DNA from: Loktanella sp. Alg231-35
Lineage (GTDB): Bacteria > Pseudomonadota > Alphaproteobacteria > Rhodobacterales > Rhodobacteraceae
Direction of reading: 5' to 3'
DNA length: 64,000 nucleotides
Assembly (NCBI RefSeq): GCF_900143545.1
Contig: NZ_FREV01000001.1
Coordinates: forward strand, 372,001 to 436,000
Shown here: positions 45,899 through 55,274 of the stretch, one piece after another
Position numbering within the stretch: position 1 is the first letter of the stretch
Layout of the letters: each line of letters opens with the position of its first letter
The notes under the pieces: model-generated
Database searches by the model: none
The model's input: only the letters and a program-made list of their open reading frames with translations
What the model was told of the DNA's origin: nothing
Position numbers and translations under genes: made by a program

Positions 45899-46795
45899 AT
45901 GAACTGGCGCCGCATCGCACTCATCTCTGTTCCGTATTTCTGGCTGCTGGGGTTGTTCCTTGTCCCGTTCTTTATCGTCCTCAAGATATCTCTGTCAGAC
46001 ATTGCGCTGGCCATCCCGCCCTATACGCCGACGCTAGAGCTATCCGAGGGATGGTCGGGCCTGCGCGATCTGGTTGCCCAGCTTGATTTTGAAAACTTCG
46101 CCTTTCTGGCAGATGATGATCTTTACTGGAAAAGCTATCTTTCCAGCGTGCAGATCGCGTTCATTTCGACGTTTATCTGCCTGCTGATTGGCTTTCCCAT
46201 CGCTTACGGCATGGCCAATGCGCCCACCGAATGGCAACCGACCCTCATGCTGCTGGTGATCCTGCCGTTCTGGACCAGTTTTCTGATCCGGGTCTATTCG
46301 CTGATCGGACTGCTGAGCCAGGAGGGGATGATCAATCAATTCCTGATGTGGATCGGGATTATTAATGAACCGCTGATGATCCTCAATACCAACTGGGCTG
46401 TCTATATCGGGATTGTTTACACCTATTGCCCGTTCATGATCCTGCCGATTTACGCCACGCTGATCAAACTCGATGCCTCGCTTTTGGAAGCCGCCGAGGA
46501 TCTGGGTTGTTCCCGAACAGAGGCGTTTTGGCGTATCACGATCCCCCTGTCCAAGGCGGGTATCATCGCCGGGTGTTTCCTTGTTTTCATCCCTGCGCTG
46601 GGCGAATTTGTGATCCCATCGCTGCTGGGCGGCTCTGGCACGCTGATGATCGGCAAGGTCCTGTTTGAGGAGTTCTTTGCCAACCGTGACTGGCCGGTGG
46701 CCAGCGCTGTGGCGGTGATCTTGCTGTTGATCCTGATCATCCCGATCGTGATGTATCAACGCAATGAGCAAAAAATGATGGAGGCCGACACATGA
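45899..46795 (+). CDS. potH: Putrescine ABC transporter permease
   Basis: The first permease subunit. The 298-residue product has about six membrane segments and the EAA motif ASLLEAAEDLGCSRTEAFW at about residues 200-218. I start at the ATG at 45899, after GGGGCAGGT; the longer frame overlaps potG. The stop overlaps potI in ATGA. Confidence 0.94.
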   Translation: MNWRRIALISVPYFWLLGLFLVPFFIVLKISLSDIALAIPPYTPTLELSEGWSGLRDLVAQLDFENFAFLADDDLYWKSYLSSVQIAFISTFICLLIGFPIAYGMANAPTEWQPTLMLLVILPFWTSFLIRVYSLIGLLSQEGMINQFLMWIGIINEPLMILNTNWAVYIGIVYTYCPFMILPIYATLIKLDASLLEAAEDLGCSRTEAFWRITIPLSKAGIIAGCFLVFIPALGEFVIPSLLGGSGTLMIGKVLFEEFFANRDWPVASAVAVILLLILIIPIVMYQRNEQKMMEADT

Positions 46796-47613
46796 GACGG
46801 CTGACATGGTTCAATGCAACGTCACTCACCCTGGGGTTTGCGTTTCTCTACATTCCGATGATCATTGTGATCATCTATAGCTTCAACGAAAGCCGTCTGG
46901 TGACAGTCTGGGGTGGGTTCTCGACCAAATGGTACGGGGAGCTTTTCCAGAATGAAGCGTTTCTGGATGCCGCATTGGTCACGTTTCAGGTTGGTCTGAT
47001 CTCATCCCTGATTGCCACTGTACTTGGCACCATGGGAGCCTATGTGCTGGTGCGCGGGGGGCGGTTCTTTGGGCGCACGCTGTTCTCTGGGATGATCTAC
47101 GCACCGCTTGTGATGCCCGAAGTGATCACGGGCCTGTCGCTGCTGCTGTTGTTCATCTCGATCGGGTTGGACCGTGGCATGACGACAATCGTGCTGGCGC
47201 ACGCAACATTTTCGATGTGCTACGTCTCAGTGGTGGTCAGTTCACGCTTGGTCAGTTTTGACCGTTCGGTAGAAGAGGCCGCTCTTGATCTGGGATGCAC
47301 GCCTTTTGACGCTTTCCGTTCTGTCACCCTGCCCATCATCGCACCGGCCGTGATTTCCGGCTGGTTGCTGGCGCTGACACTGTCGCTGGATGATCTGGTG
47401 ATTGCATCCTTCGTGGCGGGCCCGTCCTCAACCACACTGCCGATTAAGGTCTTCAGCTCGGTCCGGCTGGGCGTCAGTCCCGAGATCAACGCGCTTTCAA
47501 CAATCCTGATCGGGATCGTCACGATTGGCACGGTCGCCGCTTCCCTGACTACCAAACGGGCGGCACTGCGCCGCAAGCGCGAGCAACAGATGGCAGAACA
47601 GGCAAGCGGCTAA
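46792..47613 (+). CDS. potI: Putrescine ABC transporter permease
   Basis: The second permease subunit, 273 residues, with six membrane segments and the EAA motif SVEEAALDLGCTPFDAFRS. The basic C-terminus (TKRAALRRKREQQ) lies in the cytoplasm. It completes the potFGHI set and lies convergent to the methyltransferase-like gene, 2 bp away; no terminator is apparent between them. Confidence 0.94.
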   Translation: MRRLTWFNATSLTLGFAFLYIPMIIVIIYSFNESRLVTVWGGFSTKWYGELFQNEAFLDAALVTFQVGLISSLIATVLGTMGAYVLVRGGRFFGRTLFSGMIYAPLVMPEVITGLSLLLLFISIGLDRGMTTIVLAHATFSMCYVSVVVSSRLVSFDRSVEEAALDLGCTPFDAFRSVTLPIIAPAVISGWLLALTLSLDDLVIASFVAGPSSTTLPIKVFSSVRLGVSPEINALSTILIGIVTIGTVAASLTTKRAALRRKREQQMAEQASG

Positions 47614-47615
47614 GC

Positions 47616-48464
47616 CTAGCTATCGAGTGAAAGATCCATATCGACCTTGGTATCAATATAGGTGCCATAAGCGGGGTGCGCGAATGCATGCATCACGTAC
47701 ATCGCTTCGTTCCAGATCGCTGGAATGAACCGCTTCTGCGCCAGCCCATGGATGAGCGCGATTTTTTGGGTGTCGTGATTTGCGTTGAACTCATTGATTG
47801 CCAGCAGTTCGCCCACAAATTCGCAGTGCAATTCGTTGTCGGGACCGATCGTATCATCAAAGAAGCAATAGGTTCTGGGCAGCATTTTTGAGGAATCAGC
47901 GTCAAAAATCCGAAAGGCCGCCATGGTCGAAGTGTAGAAATCCAGATCGAAGGATACAAAACCGACCGGTGCGACGTCATCACGCTTGCAGAATTCAGGC
48001 ACGGTATCGGCGACATCCCCGATAACAAGCTGCGCTGTTGTTAGGCGCGCCCTCAGCTTGGGCACATCCATTTTGAACTGTTCCATCTTCCATGCATAAG
48101 GCAGGTCGCGGTAATCAAGCGGGCGCGGCAGGCCTTCACCAATATCGAAGCCGTAGACATCAACCCGAACGCCGACTTCCTTGCCGACGTCTGCTGCGAT
48201 TTGTTCCAGCGCCAAAAGCCCGTTGCCGCCGGCACAGCCAAACTCGATTGCGCTAATCGCATCAATGCCCAAGGCCTTTGCCTGCTCGGCTGCGCGGTGG
48301 ACGCCATAGGCGAAATGAGGGCGGCCATAAGCGTCAAAATCAACTTTTTCACTGACCGTCGCGGCGGCGCCTTGCTTCAATCGCTGTTGTTTGAATCGTG
48401 GCGGATCAAGCGCCAGAACTGCCTTATCACGTGCGGCGCGCACCGCCTTCTTTATCGCATTCAT
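47616..48464 (-). CDS. SAM-dependent methyltransferase-like protein
   Basis: The 282-residue product has a motif-I-like AIEFGCAGGNGLLALEQIA at about residues 70-90, and later RVDVYGFDIGEGLP and VGFVSFDLDFYTSTMAAF. It may be a methyltransferase or a related TylF-like protein. The N-terminus is basic and has no signal peptide. Its start follows GGGAAATGGTTC. A perfect palindrome lies 24 bp upstream, suggesting a repressor-controlled promoter. The substrate is unknown. Confidence 0.65.
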   Translation of the reverse strand: MNAIKKAVRAARDKAVLALDPPRFKQQRLKQGAAATVSEKVDFDAYGRPHFAYGVHRAAEQAKALGIDAISAIEFGCAGGNGLLALEQIAADVGKEVGVRVDVYGFDIGEGLPRPLDYRDLPYAWKMEQFKMDVPKLRARLTTAQLVIGDVADTVPEFCKRDDVAPVGFVSFDLDFYTSTMAAFRIFDADSSKMLPRTYCFFDDTIGPDNELHCEFVGELLAINEFNANHDTQKIALIHGLAQKRFIPAIWNEAMYVMHAFAHPAYGTYIDTKVDMDLSLDS

Positions 48465-48487
48465 GAACCATTTCCCAAATCACTTTG

Positions 48488-48504
48488 GTACCAATAATTG
48501 GTAC
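48488..48504. promoter_or_regulatory. Candidate operator palindrome
   Basis: GTACCAATAATTGGTAC is a perfect 17-bp palindrome, 24 bp before the methyltransferase-like start and 191 bp before the amidohydrolase start. Its half-site (ATTGGTAC) is similar to those bound by some GntR/FadR-type regulators. The regulator is not in the window, or at least not recognised. Confidence 0.5.
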
Positions 48505-48695
48505 ACCTAATCTCTTACAAACGCGTGCTTTGTCAGACCAACGCTTCAAACACACCTGTATTGTTTGCCAGTCCGGTACCAATCGCACAAGCCTCCTCGT
48601 GACGGACAGCCCCCGGCGACCGCCGTACCAGATTTGTCAAAGCGTGGTGCCTGCGCATAGACTGAATGCGTATTTGAGCAAATTTGGTAAATGAA

Positions 48696-50363
48696 ATGCA
48701 TTCCAGACGAGGCTTTCTTTTGGGCGGGACGGCCGCCGTGGCCATGCCGCTCAGCGCGTGTGACAGCCTCCCTGCGATCTTCTCACTCAGCCCCAAGGGC
48801 GCGGTTGATATCCACAATCACATCTTCAATGGCAGGGATGTGCCCGCAACAGGGTTCATTCGGCAGGTGGTGCTTAGGGATGCGGATGCCCCGGTGACAT
48901 CGGGCGGTTTGTTAGAGTCTCTGATCAAATTGCTGGCCCTGATCATGCTGTCAGGTACACCCACGCCAGAACAGGAGTTGAAAAGCCTGGGGCAACCACA
49001 GGCGCGTACACCAGAAGATTTGCTTGCGCAGGACGAGCGAAACACCGCACGCGGTATTGCCCGGTTTCAGCGCGAGAGCGGGGCAGAGACGTCGGGATTT
49101 CGTACGCAGCCCCGCGATGACCAAAACATTCTGGGACAGATAGAAGCCGAGCTTGGCATCGCATCAGGTCCGGGACGCACCTTCCAATTGCGCGCTGACT
49201 ATCCCGCCACATTGGCCCGCGAGATTTACCGTGAAGGCACTGGGGCTCCGGACAAGGTAGGGCGCTCGTTTCAGTCAAGTAGCCGCCTTTTGTCGACGAT
49301 CCGTTGGGCTGGTTTACTGACCCGCGCGCGCAATGACATTTTCGAAGAGTTGAAGCGGCTTTACGGTGGCGAGGGACAGATCAGGATATTCTCACCTTCA
49401 TTGGTTGATTTTCAGCGGTGGCTAAGGCCGCGTGACACGGTTAGCTCTGTGCGGTCCCAGATCGAAGTGACGTCCCGGATTGCGCAATTGCACAAGGATG
49501 ATCTGATCCTGCCCTTTGCTCCGTTTTGCCCGCTGCGCGCAGCGCTAGACGCCGAAGACAGCGAGGATCCCAATTTCGATACGCTGGCCGATCTCAAATA
49601 CGCCGTGGCAAGGGGTTTTGCTGGTGTAAAGCTTTACCCGCCCATGGGTTTTCTGCCGATGGGCAATGCCAATCTGCCGAACCGCCCCTTTGTCAGGCGC
49701 TGGCCTTTGGGCGGTGGTCAGGCATTGGATGACGAGCTTGAGAAATTGTATAATTGGTGTGTCGCCGAAGGCGTGCCGATCAAGGCACATGCCAATAACT
49801 CGCTTGCGGCACAGCCGTGCAGCAGCCTTTATGCTTCGCCAACCAATTGGGTGCCTGTTTTGGCGGATCCGCGTTATCGGGAACTGCGGCTGAACCTAGC
49901 GCATTTCGGAGGGTTTGAAGAAACGCTGGATCCACCAGAGCGGTGCCGCGATCCACAAGGACGAGATTGGGAACGCATCATCGCAGGCATGCTGGACCAA
50001 TATCCCAACCTCTATTTTGATATTGGGTATTGGTCAGAACTGCTCGGCCCTGGCAGCGAAGATTATGAGGATGTTATCAACAAGACGATCGCCTTGTCCC
50101 AATCGCAGCCCCTGATCGCAGAACGGATGATGTACGGTTCAGATTGGTCGATGCTGGGACGTGAACCCGCCCACAACACCTATAAGCTGCGCGTCGAAGA
50201 GGCGATGGCACGCATGTTCCCTGATCAGGACCAGCGCAATGCGATCCTTGGTGAGAATGCGCTGCGATATCTGGATTTGCGCCGCGGTACGCAGCAATGG
50301 GCGCGCTTGTCGGCCTTTTTTGCGGACAACAAGGTTTTTGCAGGATTGCTGCGCCGCGGCTGA
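48696..50363 (+). CDS. Exported amidohydrolase-family lipoprotein (Tat-type signal)
   Basis: The 555-residue product begins MHSRRGFLLGGTAAVAMPL and has a Cys at the lipobox-like LSAC, so it is likely a Tat-exported lipoprotein. The metal-dependent hydrolase fold is shown by DIHNHIFNG (HxH), then RGFAGVKLYPPMG, KAHANNS and MYGSDWSML (the last metal Asp). The C-terminus has the usual dimer helix. The substrate is unknown. The start at 48696 is chosen because the Tat motif begins there; a TTG four codons upstream is in frame. The gap 50364-50562 holds no convincing gene. Confidence 0.78.
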   Translation: MHSRRGFLLGGTAAVAMPLSACDSLPAIFSLSPKGAVDIHNHIFNGRDVPATGFIRQVVLRDADAPVTSGGLLESLIKLLALIMLSGTPTPEQELKSLGQPQARTPEDLLAQDERNTARGIARFQRESGAETSGFRTQPRDDQNILGQIEAELGIASGPGRTFQLRADYPATLAREIYREGTGAPDKVGRSFQSSSRLLSTIRWAGLLTRARNDIFEELKRLYGGEGQIRIFSPSLVDFQRWLRPRDTVSSVRSQIEVTSRIAQLHKDDLILPFAPFCPLRAALDAEDSEDPNFDTLADLKYAVARGFAGVKLYPPMGFLPMGNANLPNRPFVRRWPLGGGQALDDELEKLYNWCVAEGVPIKAHANNSLAAQPCSSLYASPTNWVPVLADPRYRELRLNLAHFGGFEETLDPPERCRDPQGRDWERIIAGMLDQYPNLYFDIGYWSELLGPGSEDYEDVINKTIALSQSQPLIAERMMYGSDWSMLGREPAHNTYKLRVEEAMARMFPDQDQRNAILGENALRYLDLRRGTQQWARLSAFFADNKVFAGLLRRG

Positions 50364-50562
50364 GAATATCAGAAAATCTGTTGATCTTGACCGATGGGCC
50401 ATGGTTCAAATGTATCATACCTTGGCAATAAAGGCATTGCGCGCTGCTGCTTGGGTGGGCGGAGCCTTTCTGCTCATAAGCTGGGTCTGATCGGCCCAAA
50501 GCGTGCAGCCGGCTCCATTCAACATCACAAGGCGGCGCGCCGCCAAAGCTGAAGGGTAAGCC

Positions 50563-51936
50563 ATGCTTCACAATGATATGCTCGCGCAATGGGATCGCGA
50601 TAACTTCTTTCACCCCTCCACACATCTGGCAGAATTTGCGCGGGGCAATGTGCCCCAGCGTGTCGTTACCGGTGGTCAGGGCTGCTATATCGAAGATCGC
50701 GACGGCAACCGATTGCTGGATGCCTTTGCGGGGCTCTATTGCGTCAATGTGGGCTACGGGCGGCCCGAGATTGCTCAAGCCATCGCCGATCAGGCCAGCG
50801 AGCTGGCCTATTATCACTCTTACGTCGGTCACGGCACCGAGGCCTCGATCACCCTAGCAAAGATGGTGATGGACCGCGCGCCGGATCACATGTCCAAGGT
50901 CTATTTCGGCTTGTCGGGATCAGATGCCAATGAAACCAACATCAAACTGGTCTGGTACTACAACAACATCCTTGGCCGCCCGCAGAAGAAAAAGATTATC
51001 TCGCGGTGGCGGGGCTACCACGGGTCCGGCCTGATGACTGGCTCGCTGACCGGGTTGGAGCTGTTTCACAAGAAATTCGACCTGCCATTGGCACAGGTGT
51101 TGCATACCCAAGCGCCCGACTATTTCCGGCGCAGCGATCTGGGCCAGAGCGAGGCGGCGTTTGTTGCGCATTGCGTGGCAGACCTAGAGGAGCTGATCGA
51201 CCGCGAGGGGGCCGATACAATTGCGGCATTCATCGGTGAACCCGTGCTGGGCACTGGGGGGATTGTGCCGCCTCCGACGGGGTATTGGCCCGCCATTCAG
51301 GCCGTTCTGGATAGGCACGACATCCTGTTGATTGCGGATGAGGTTGTCACCGGATTTGGCCGATTAGGCACAATGTTTGGCGCAGATCACTATGGCATGC
51401 ACCCGGACCTGATCACTATCGCAAAGGGACTGACATCGGCCTATGCGCCGCTGTCTGGGTCCATCGTATCGGACAAAATGTGGGCAGTGCTGGAACAGGG
51501 CACCGATGAAAATGGCCCCATCGGGCATGGATGGACCTATTCCGCCCATCCGATTGGTGCTGCTGCAGGTGTGGCGAATCTTGCGTTGATCGACACGCTG
51601 GGCTTGGTCGAGAATGCAGGCAGTGTTGGCGCTTACCTGAATGCAAAGATGCACGCGGCGCTGGGCGATCACCCACATGTGGGCGATGTGCGCGGCGAGG
51701 GCATGCTTTGCGCTGTCGAATTTGTAGCCGACAAGGACAGTCGACAATTTTACGATCCAAGCGCCAAGATCGGGCCGCAGATTGCGGCCAATCTGCTGGA
51801 ACAAAGCAACGTCATCGGGCGGGCCATGCCGCAGGGTGATATCTTGGGCTTTGCCCCACCATTCTGCCTGACCCGGTCAGAGGCCGATCACATCGTCGCC
51901 GCGGCCCATCGGGCCGTCACATCCGTGCTTGGGTAA
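50563..51936 (+). CDS. Class III aminotransferase next to ectoine-hydrolase gene
   Basis: The 457-residue PLP enzyme has GLSGSDANETNIKLVWYY, ISRWRGYHGSGLMTGSLTG, LIADEVVTGFGRLGTMFG and the PLP Lys in ITIAKGLTSAYAPLSG. It is clearly distinct from the spuC-like enzyme in this window. Its position just before a DoeA-like gene suggests a role as diaminobutyrate aminotransferase (DoeD), but the sequence alone does not settle this; a beta-alanine or polyamine substrate is possible. Confidence 0.8.
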   Translation: MLHNDMLAQWDRDNFFHPSTHLAEFARGNVPQRVVTGGQGCYIEDRDGNRLLDAFAGLYCVNVGYGRPEIAQAIADQASELAYYHSYVGHGTEASITLAKMVMDRAPDHMSKVYFGLSGSDANETNIKLVWYYNNILGRPQKKKIISRWRGYHGSGLMTGSLTGLELFHKKFDLPLAQVLHTQAPDYFRRSDLGQSEAAFVAHCVADLEELIDREGADTIAAFIGEPVLGTGGIVPPPTGYWPAIQAVLDRHDILLIADEVVTGFGRLGTMFGADHYGMHPDLITIAKGLTSAYAPLSGSIVSDKMWAVLEQGTDENGPIGHGWTYSAHPIGAAAGVANLALIDTLGLVENAGSVGAYLNAKMHAALGDHPHVGDVRGEGMLCAVEFVADKDSRQFYDPSAKIGPQIAANLLEQSNVIGRAMPQGDILGFAPPFCLTRSEADHIVAAAHRAVTSVLG

Positions 51937-51956
51937 TTCAGCGAAAGGACCATACG

Positions 51957-53141
51957 ATGACCACACATAATGCTGCCTTCGCGACATCCGAATATGACCG
52001 TCGTATCGCTAAGACGCGCAGTGCCATGGCCGCTGTTGGGCTGGATGCGATCTTTGTCACCGACCCGTCCAATCAGGCATGGCTCACCGGGTATGACGGG
52101 TGGTCGTTCTATGTGCATCAGGGCGTGCTGTTAACCATGGAGGGAGAACCCATCTGGTGGGGTCGCCACATGGACATGCTGGGCGGACGCCGGACCTGCT
52201 GGATGCACCACGACAATATCATCGGTTATGGCGATCACTATGTGCAATCCACTGTGATCCACCCGATGCAGGACCTTGCTACACAGATCAAGGCGCGCGG
52301 GCTGGCGCAGGCCCGCATCGGCGTTGAGATGGAAAACTACTATTACTCCGCCAAGGCCCATGCGGTTTTGACCGAAGCGCTGCCCAACGCCACGCTGGTG
52401 GATGCCACGGCGTTGGTCAACTGGCAGCGGTTGGTCAAATCCGATCCCGAACTTGCCTTTATCCGCAAAGCGGCCCGCATCTCTGAAAAGGTGATCAACA
52501 CGGCGATTGAACGCGCAGCGCCCGGCGTGCGCAAGAATGACCTTGTGGCGGACATTATGCACGCAGGCATTTCTGGCGTGGACGATGATTGGGGTGACTA
52601 TCCCGCAATTGTGCCACTCACCCCATCAGGGCTGGACGCCACCGCAGCCCATCTAACGTGGGATGGGGCACCCATGCGGGCGGGCGAGGCTACGTTCTTT
52701 GAATTGTCCGGGTGCTACCGCCGCTACCACGCCCCGCTGTGTCGCACTGTTTTTCTTGGCACACCACCGGATGAGATGCGGCGCGCAGAGGCGGCCCAGC
52801 TTGAAGGCATCGCCGCTGGGTTAGAGATGGCAAGGGCAGGCAACCGCACCTGCGACATCGCCAACGCCTTCATGCAGGTCATGGCCATGCACGGTATCGA
52901 ACGATCCGGGCGCATGGGCTATCCCATCGGGTTGAGCTATCCGCCCGATTGGGGCGAGCGCACGGCCTCGATCAGGAGCGAAGATGAAACCGTGCTCGAA
53001 CCGGGGATGACCTTCCATTTCATGCCCGCACTTTGGATGGATACATGGGGGCTGGAGACAACCGAGACGATCCTGATCCGCGCTGATGGTCCGGCTGAGA
53101 CCCTCTGCGATATCGACCGCAAACTCTTTGTGAAAGACTGA
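51957..53141 (+). CDS. doeA: Ectoine hydrolase (DoeA/EutD), M24 fold
   Basis: The 394-residue product has the creatinase/M24 two-domain fold. It matches what I know of ectoine hydrolase: TDPSNQAWLTGYDGWSFYVH, GYGDHYVQSTVIHPM, GYPIGLSYPPDWGERT and the end DRKLFVKD. The metal ligands of true M24 peptidases are not kept in FFELSGCYRRYH, as expected of the non-peptidase members. The enzyme opens the ectoine ring to N-acetyl-diaminobutyrate. It starts after GAAAGGACC and lies 20 bp after the aminotransferase. Confidence 0.83.
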   Translation: MTTHNAAFATSEYDRRIAKTRSAMAAVGLDAIFVTDPSNQAWLTGYDGWSFYVHQGVLLTMEGEPIWWGRHMDMLGGRRTCWMHHDNIIGYGDHYVQSTVIHPMQDLATQIKARGLAQARIGVEMENYYYSAKAHAVLTEALPNATLVDATALVNWQRLVKSDPELAFIRKAARISEKVINTAIERAAPGVRKNDLVADIMHAGISGVDDDWGDYPAIVPLTPSGLDATAAHLTWDGAPMRAGEATFFELSGCYRRYHAPLCRTVFLGTPPDEMRRAEAAQLEGIAAGLEMARAGNRTCDIANAFMQVMAMHGIERSGRMGYPIGLSYPPDWGERTASIRSEDETVLEPGMTFHFMPALWMDTWGLETTETILIRADGPAETLCDIDRKLFVKD

Positions 53142-53145
53142 TTCA

Positions 53146-54315
53146 ATGATTGCAGAGACCAAGCGTATTCTGGCGGATCTGATCGCCTTTCAGACTGTCT
53201 CGGCGGATAGCAACTTGCAGATGATCGCCTATCTTGCTCAGCGGTTGGAGGCTTGCGGTGCAAGCGTCGATGTTTTCCAAGACAAAAGCGGCAAGAAGGC
53301 CAACCTCTTTGCCGCGTTGGGGCCTGCATGCGACGGGGGCATTGTGCTTTCTGGTCATTGCGATGTTGTTCCGGTTACCGATCAGGACTGGACCAGTGAC
53401 CCTTTCGAGATGGTGGAACAAGACGGCAAGCTATACGGGCGCGGCACCTGCGACATGAAGGGGTTCATTGCGGCAACGCTCGCCATGGCCCCGCATCTGG
53501 CGCAAAGCGTGCGCGAACGTCCACTACATTTCGCCTTCACCTATGACGAGGAAACCGGCTGCATCGGGGCCGGGCATCTGGCGCAATCCCTGACTGATCG
53601 TGCGATCAAACCGTCGCTGGCGATTATCGGTGAGCCGACAAACATGCAGATCATCGAAGGGCACAAAGGGTGCTATGAATACACGACCCGGTTTCAAGGG
53701 CTTGAGGGCCACGGCTCGGCCCCTGATCTGGGAGTGAACGCCGTGGAATTTGCGGTGCGTTACGTTAGCCGGTTGCTGGCCCTGCGCGCTGCGCTGAAAA
53801 CCATGGCACCAGACAGCAGCCGCTTCGATCCCCCGTGGACCACGCTCAATATTGGGGCGCTAAAAGGGGGCAGTGTGCATAATGTCATTGCGCCTAAGGC
53901 ACAGGTGGATTGGGAAATGCGCCCGGTTCAGGTCAGCGACGCGGATTTCGTCAAATCCTCTATCGCGGCCTACTGCAACGACGTGCTTTTGCCGCAAATG
54001 CGTGCGGTCCACCCGGCGGCATCGATTGAGACGGAAGTGATCGGCGAAGTCGCGGGGTTGGTTCCAGTGGACAACAACGAGGCGCTGCGCATCGTCATGG
54101 AGCTAACCGGGGCCAATGGCGCTGACGTGGTGCCCTTTGGAACCGAGGCGGGTATTTTTCAGTCCCTTGGTATGGATGTTGTCGTTTGCGGGCCGGGGTC
54201 GATTGAACAGGCCCATAAAGCAGATGAATTCATAAAGGTTGATCAACTAAGCCAGTGCCTGACGATGCTGGAGAAACTGGGTGGCAAGCTATCCGATACG
54301 ATGAACAGGTTGTGA
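53146..54315 (+). CDS. argE: Acetylornithine-deacetylase-like M20 enzyme
   Basis: The 389-residue product is an M20 metallohydrolase of the ArgE type: VLSGHCDVVPV, YGRGTCDMKGF (bridging Asp), the catalytic Glu in TYDEETGC, and GEPTNMQIIEGHKG. Such enzymes remove the acetyl group from N2-acetylornithine. The gene begins 4 bp after doeA, so it is likely co-transcribed; it may act on N-alpha-acetyl-diaminobutyrate, one carbon shorter, in place of DoeB. Arginine biosynthesis is the other possibility. Confidence 0.85.
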   Translation: MIAETKRILADLIAFQTVSADSNLQMIAYLAQRLEACGASVDVFQDKSGKKANLFAALGPACDGGIVLSGHCDVVPVTDQDWTSDPFEMVEQDGKLYGRGTCDMKGFIAATLAMAPHLAQSVRERPLHFAFTYDEETGCIGAGHLAQSLTDRAIKPSLAIIGEPTNMQIIEGHKGCYEYTTRFQGLEGHGSAPDLGVNAVEFAVRYVSRLLALRAALKTMAPDSSRFDPPWTTLNIGALKGGSVHNVIAPKAQVDWEMRPVQVSDADFVKSSIAAYCNDVLLPQMRAVHPAASIETEVIGEVAGLVPVDNNEALRIVMELTGANGADVVPFGTEAGIFQSLGMDVVVCGPGSIEQAHKADEFIKVDQLSQCLTMLEKLGGKLSDTMNRL

Positions 54316-54411
54316 ATTTCGGTGGTAGAACGGACTTTCCCCTTCGCCCCAAGAGGTGGCTAAGAATGACATAAGTATATGTAAATATTGTATTTAAATA
54401 CTGCTCCAGCA

Positions 54412-54426
54412 CATGAATAATTCATG
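54412..54426. promoter_or_regulatory. 15-bp palindrome in the gap before the two-component region
   Basis: CATGAATAATTCATG is a perfect palindrome in the AT-rich gap 54316-54531. It could bind a regulator of the following genes; no promoter is confidently seen. Confidence 0.35.
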
Positions 54427-54531
54427 AACGCAGCGTTTCGAAGTGGTTCACTGGGCCTGTGGCATCAAAGCAGAGGAACTTGAGCGCTCACGTATCTTGC
54501 GATTCGTTGATGCGCAGAAGAGAGAGAAGAG

Positions 54532-54714
54532 ATGCTAGTGGTCAACTTTGGTTTGCTGAAAGAAGCCGACGCGAAAGAAGTTCGTCATGAAGAGATTGAT
54601 ATCATGACCGGGGCGATTGACGCGATCGCGACAGAGTCGTCACGTTTTCCTAGCGTGGACAGCGTTGTCAGTGACATCGAAGAAAGATGGGACACATCTG
54701 CCCTCGTGGCGTAG
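54532..54714 (+). CDS. Small hypothetical protein (60 aa)
   Basis: The frame begins MLVVNFGLLKEADAKEV after a purine-rich AGAGAGAAGAG and continues with a Glu/Asp-rich middle and IEERWDTSALVA at the end. It is soluble, without a signal or membrane segment. It lies 36 bp before the secreted repeat protein and in the same direction. I recognise no family. Codon use is plausible, but the length makes it uncertain. Confidence 0.4.
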   Translation: MLVVNFGLLKEADAKEVRHEEIDIMTGAIDAIATESSRFPSVDSVVSDIEERWDTSALVA

Positions 54715-54750
54715 ATGCATCGTTAGATAGTGTGAAAGTTCATCGCTGAA

Positions 54751-55221
54751 ATGCATAGAAAATTGGGAAGAATTCTGTTGGCCGCTATCCTGGGGCTGCT
54801 GCCTAAGGTGGCGATGGCTGACATGCTTGAGCTGTCTCAGGAACAGATGCGACAGCTTGTCGCCCAACAGCAAGTTCTGGGTACCGAGGCGATCTTAACA
54901 GACGCTTCCGCCACGTTTGGTGGCGATGTGATGGACATCCGCGGTTTTCTGTCAGAAGGCCGAATGACCTACCGTTTGCTGTTGAAACGTGGTGATGGGT
55001 CGGTTGTCGAATTACTCTATAACGGCGTCAACGGACAGCGCGTTTCGCACAACAGCGAGATGGGTCAGAGCGTTTCAAAGGTAGCACAAAGCAGCAACGG
55101 TAACTCGGGCGGCAACGGCAACTCTGGCAACAACGGCAATGGCAACGGGAACTCCGGTAACAACGGCAATGGCAACGGCAACTCCGGTAACAACGGCAAT
55201 GGCAACGGCCGCGGAAACTAA
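54751..55221 (+). CDS. Secreted protein with PepSY-like core and Gly/Asn repeats
   Basis: The 156-residue product has a signal peptide (to about residue 23, ending KVAMA), then a 75-residue region with VLGTEAILTDASATFGGDVM and RMTYRLLLKRGDGSVVELLY. This resembles small periplasmic PepSY-type domains that modulate sensor kinases. The C-terminus (residues about 93-156) is a low-complexity Gly/Asn/Ser tail with three 10-residue repeats. The gene immediately precedes a response regulator and sensor, and a periplasmic modulating role like that of FeuN in rhizobia is inferred. Confidence 0.65.
   Translation: MHRKLGRILLAAILGLLPKVAMADMLELSQEQMRQLVAQQQVLGTEAILTDASATFGGDVMDIRGFLSEGRMTYRLLLKRGDGSVVELLYNGVNGQRVSHNSEMGQSVSKVAQSSNGNSGGNGNSGNNGNGNGNSGNNGNGNGNSGNNGNGNGRGN
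55117..55206 (+). repeat. Three tandem 30-bp repeats inside the secreted protein gene
   Basis: Three near-identical 30-bp units (55117, 55147 and 55177) each encode GNSGNNGNGN. The DNA differs at only a few third positions, so copy number could change by slippage. Confidence 0.85.
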
Positions 55222-55274
55222 GGCAATGCGCATTTTTCTGGCAATTCAGGGCACATCTCACTAGCAATTGATGC

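Noticed and set aside
50401-50490. Possible 29-residue hydrophobic peptide (MVQMYHTLAIKALRAAAWVG...) after the amidohydrolase
   Set aside because: It has no ribosome-binding site and the frame is only the tail of a longer non-coding frame. It cannot be told from chance.
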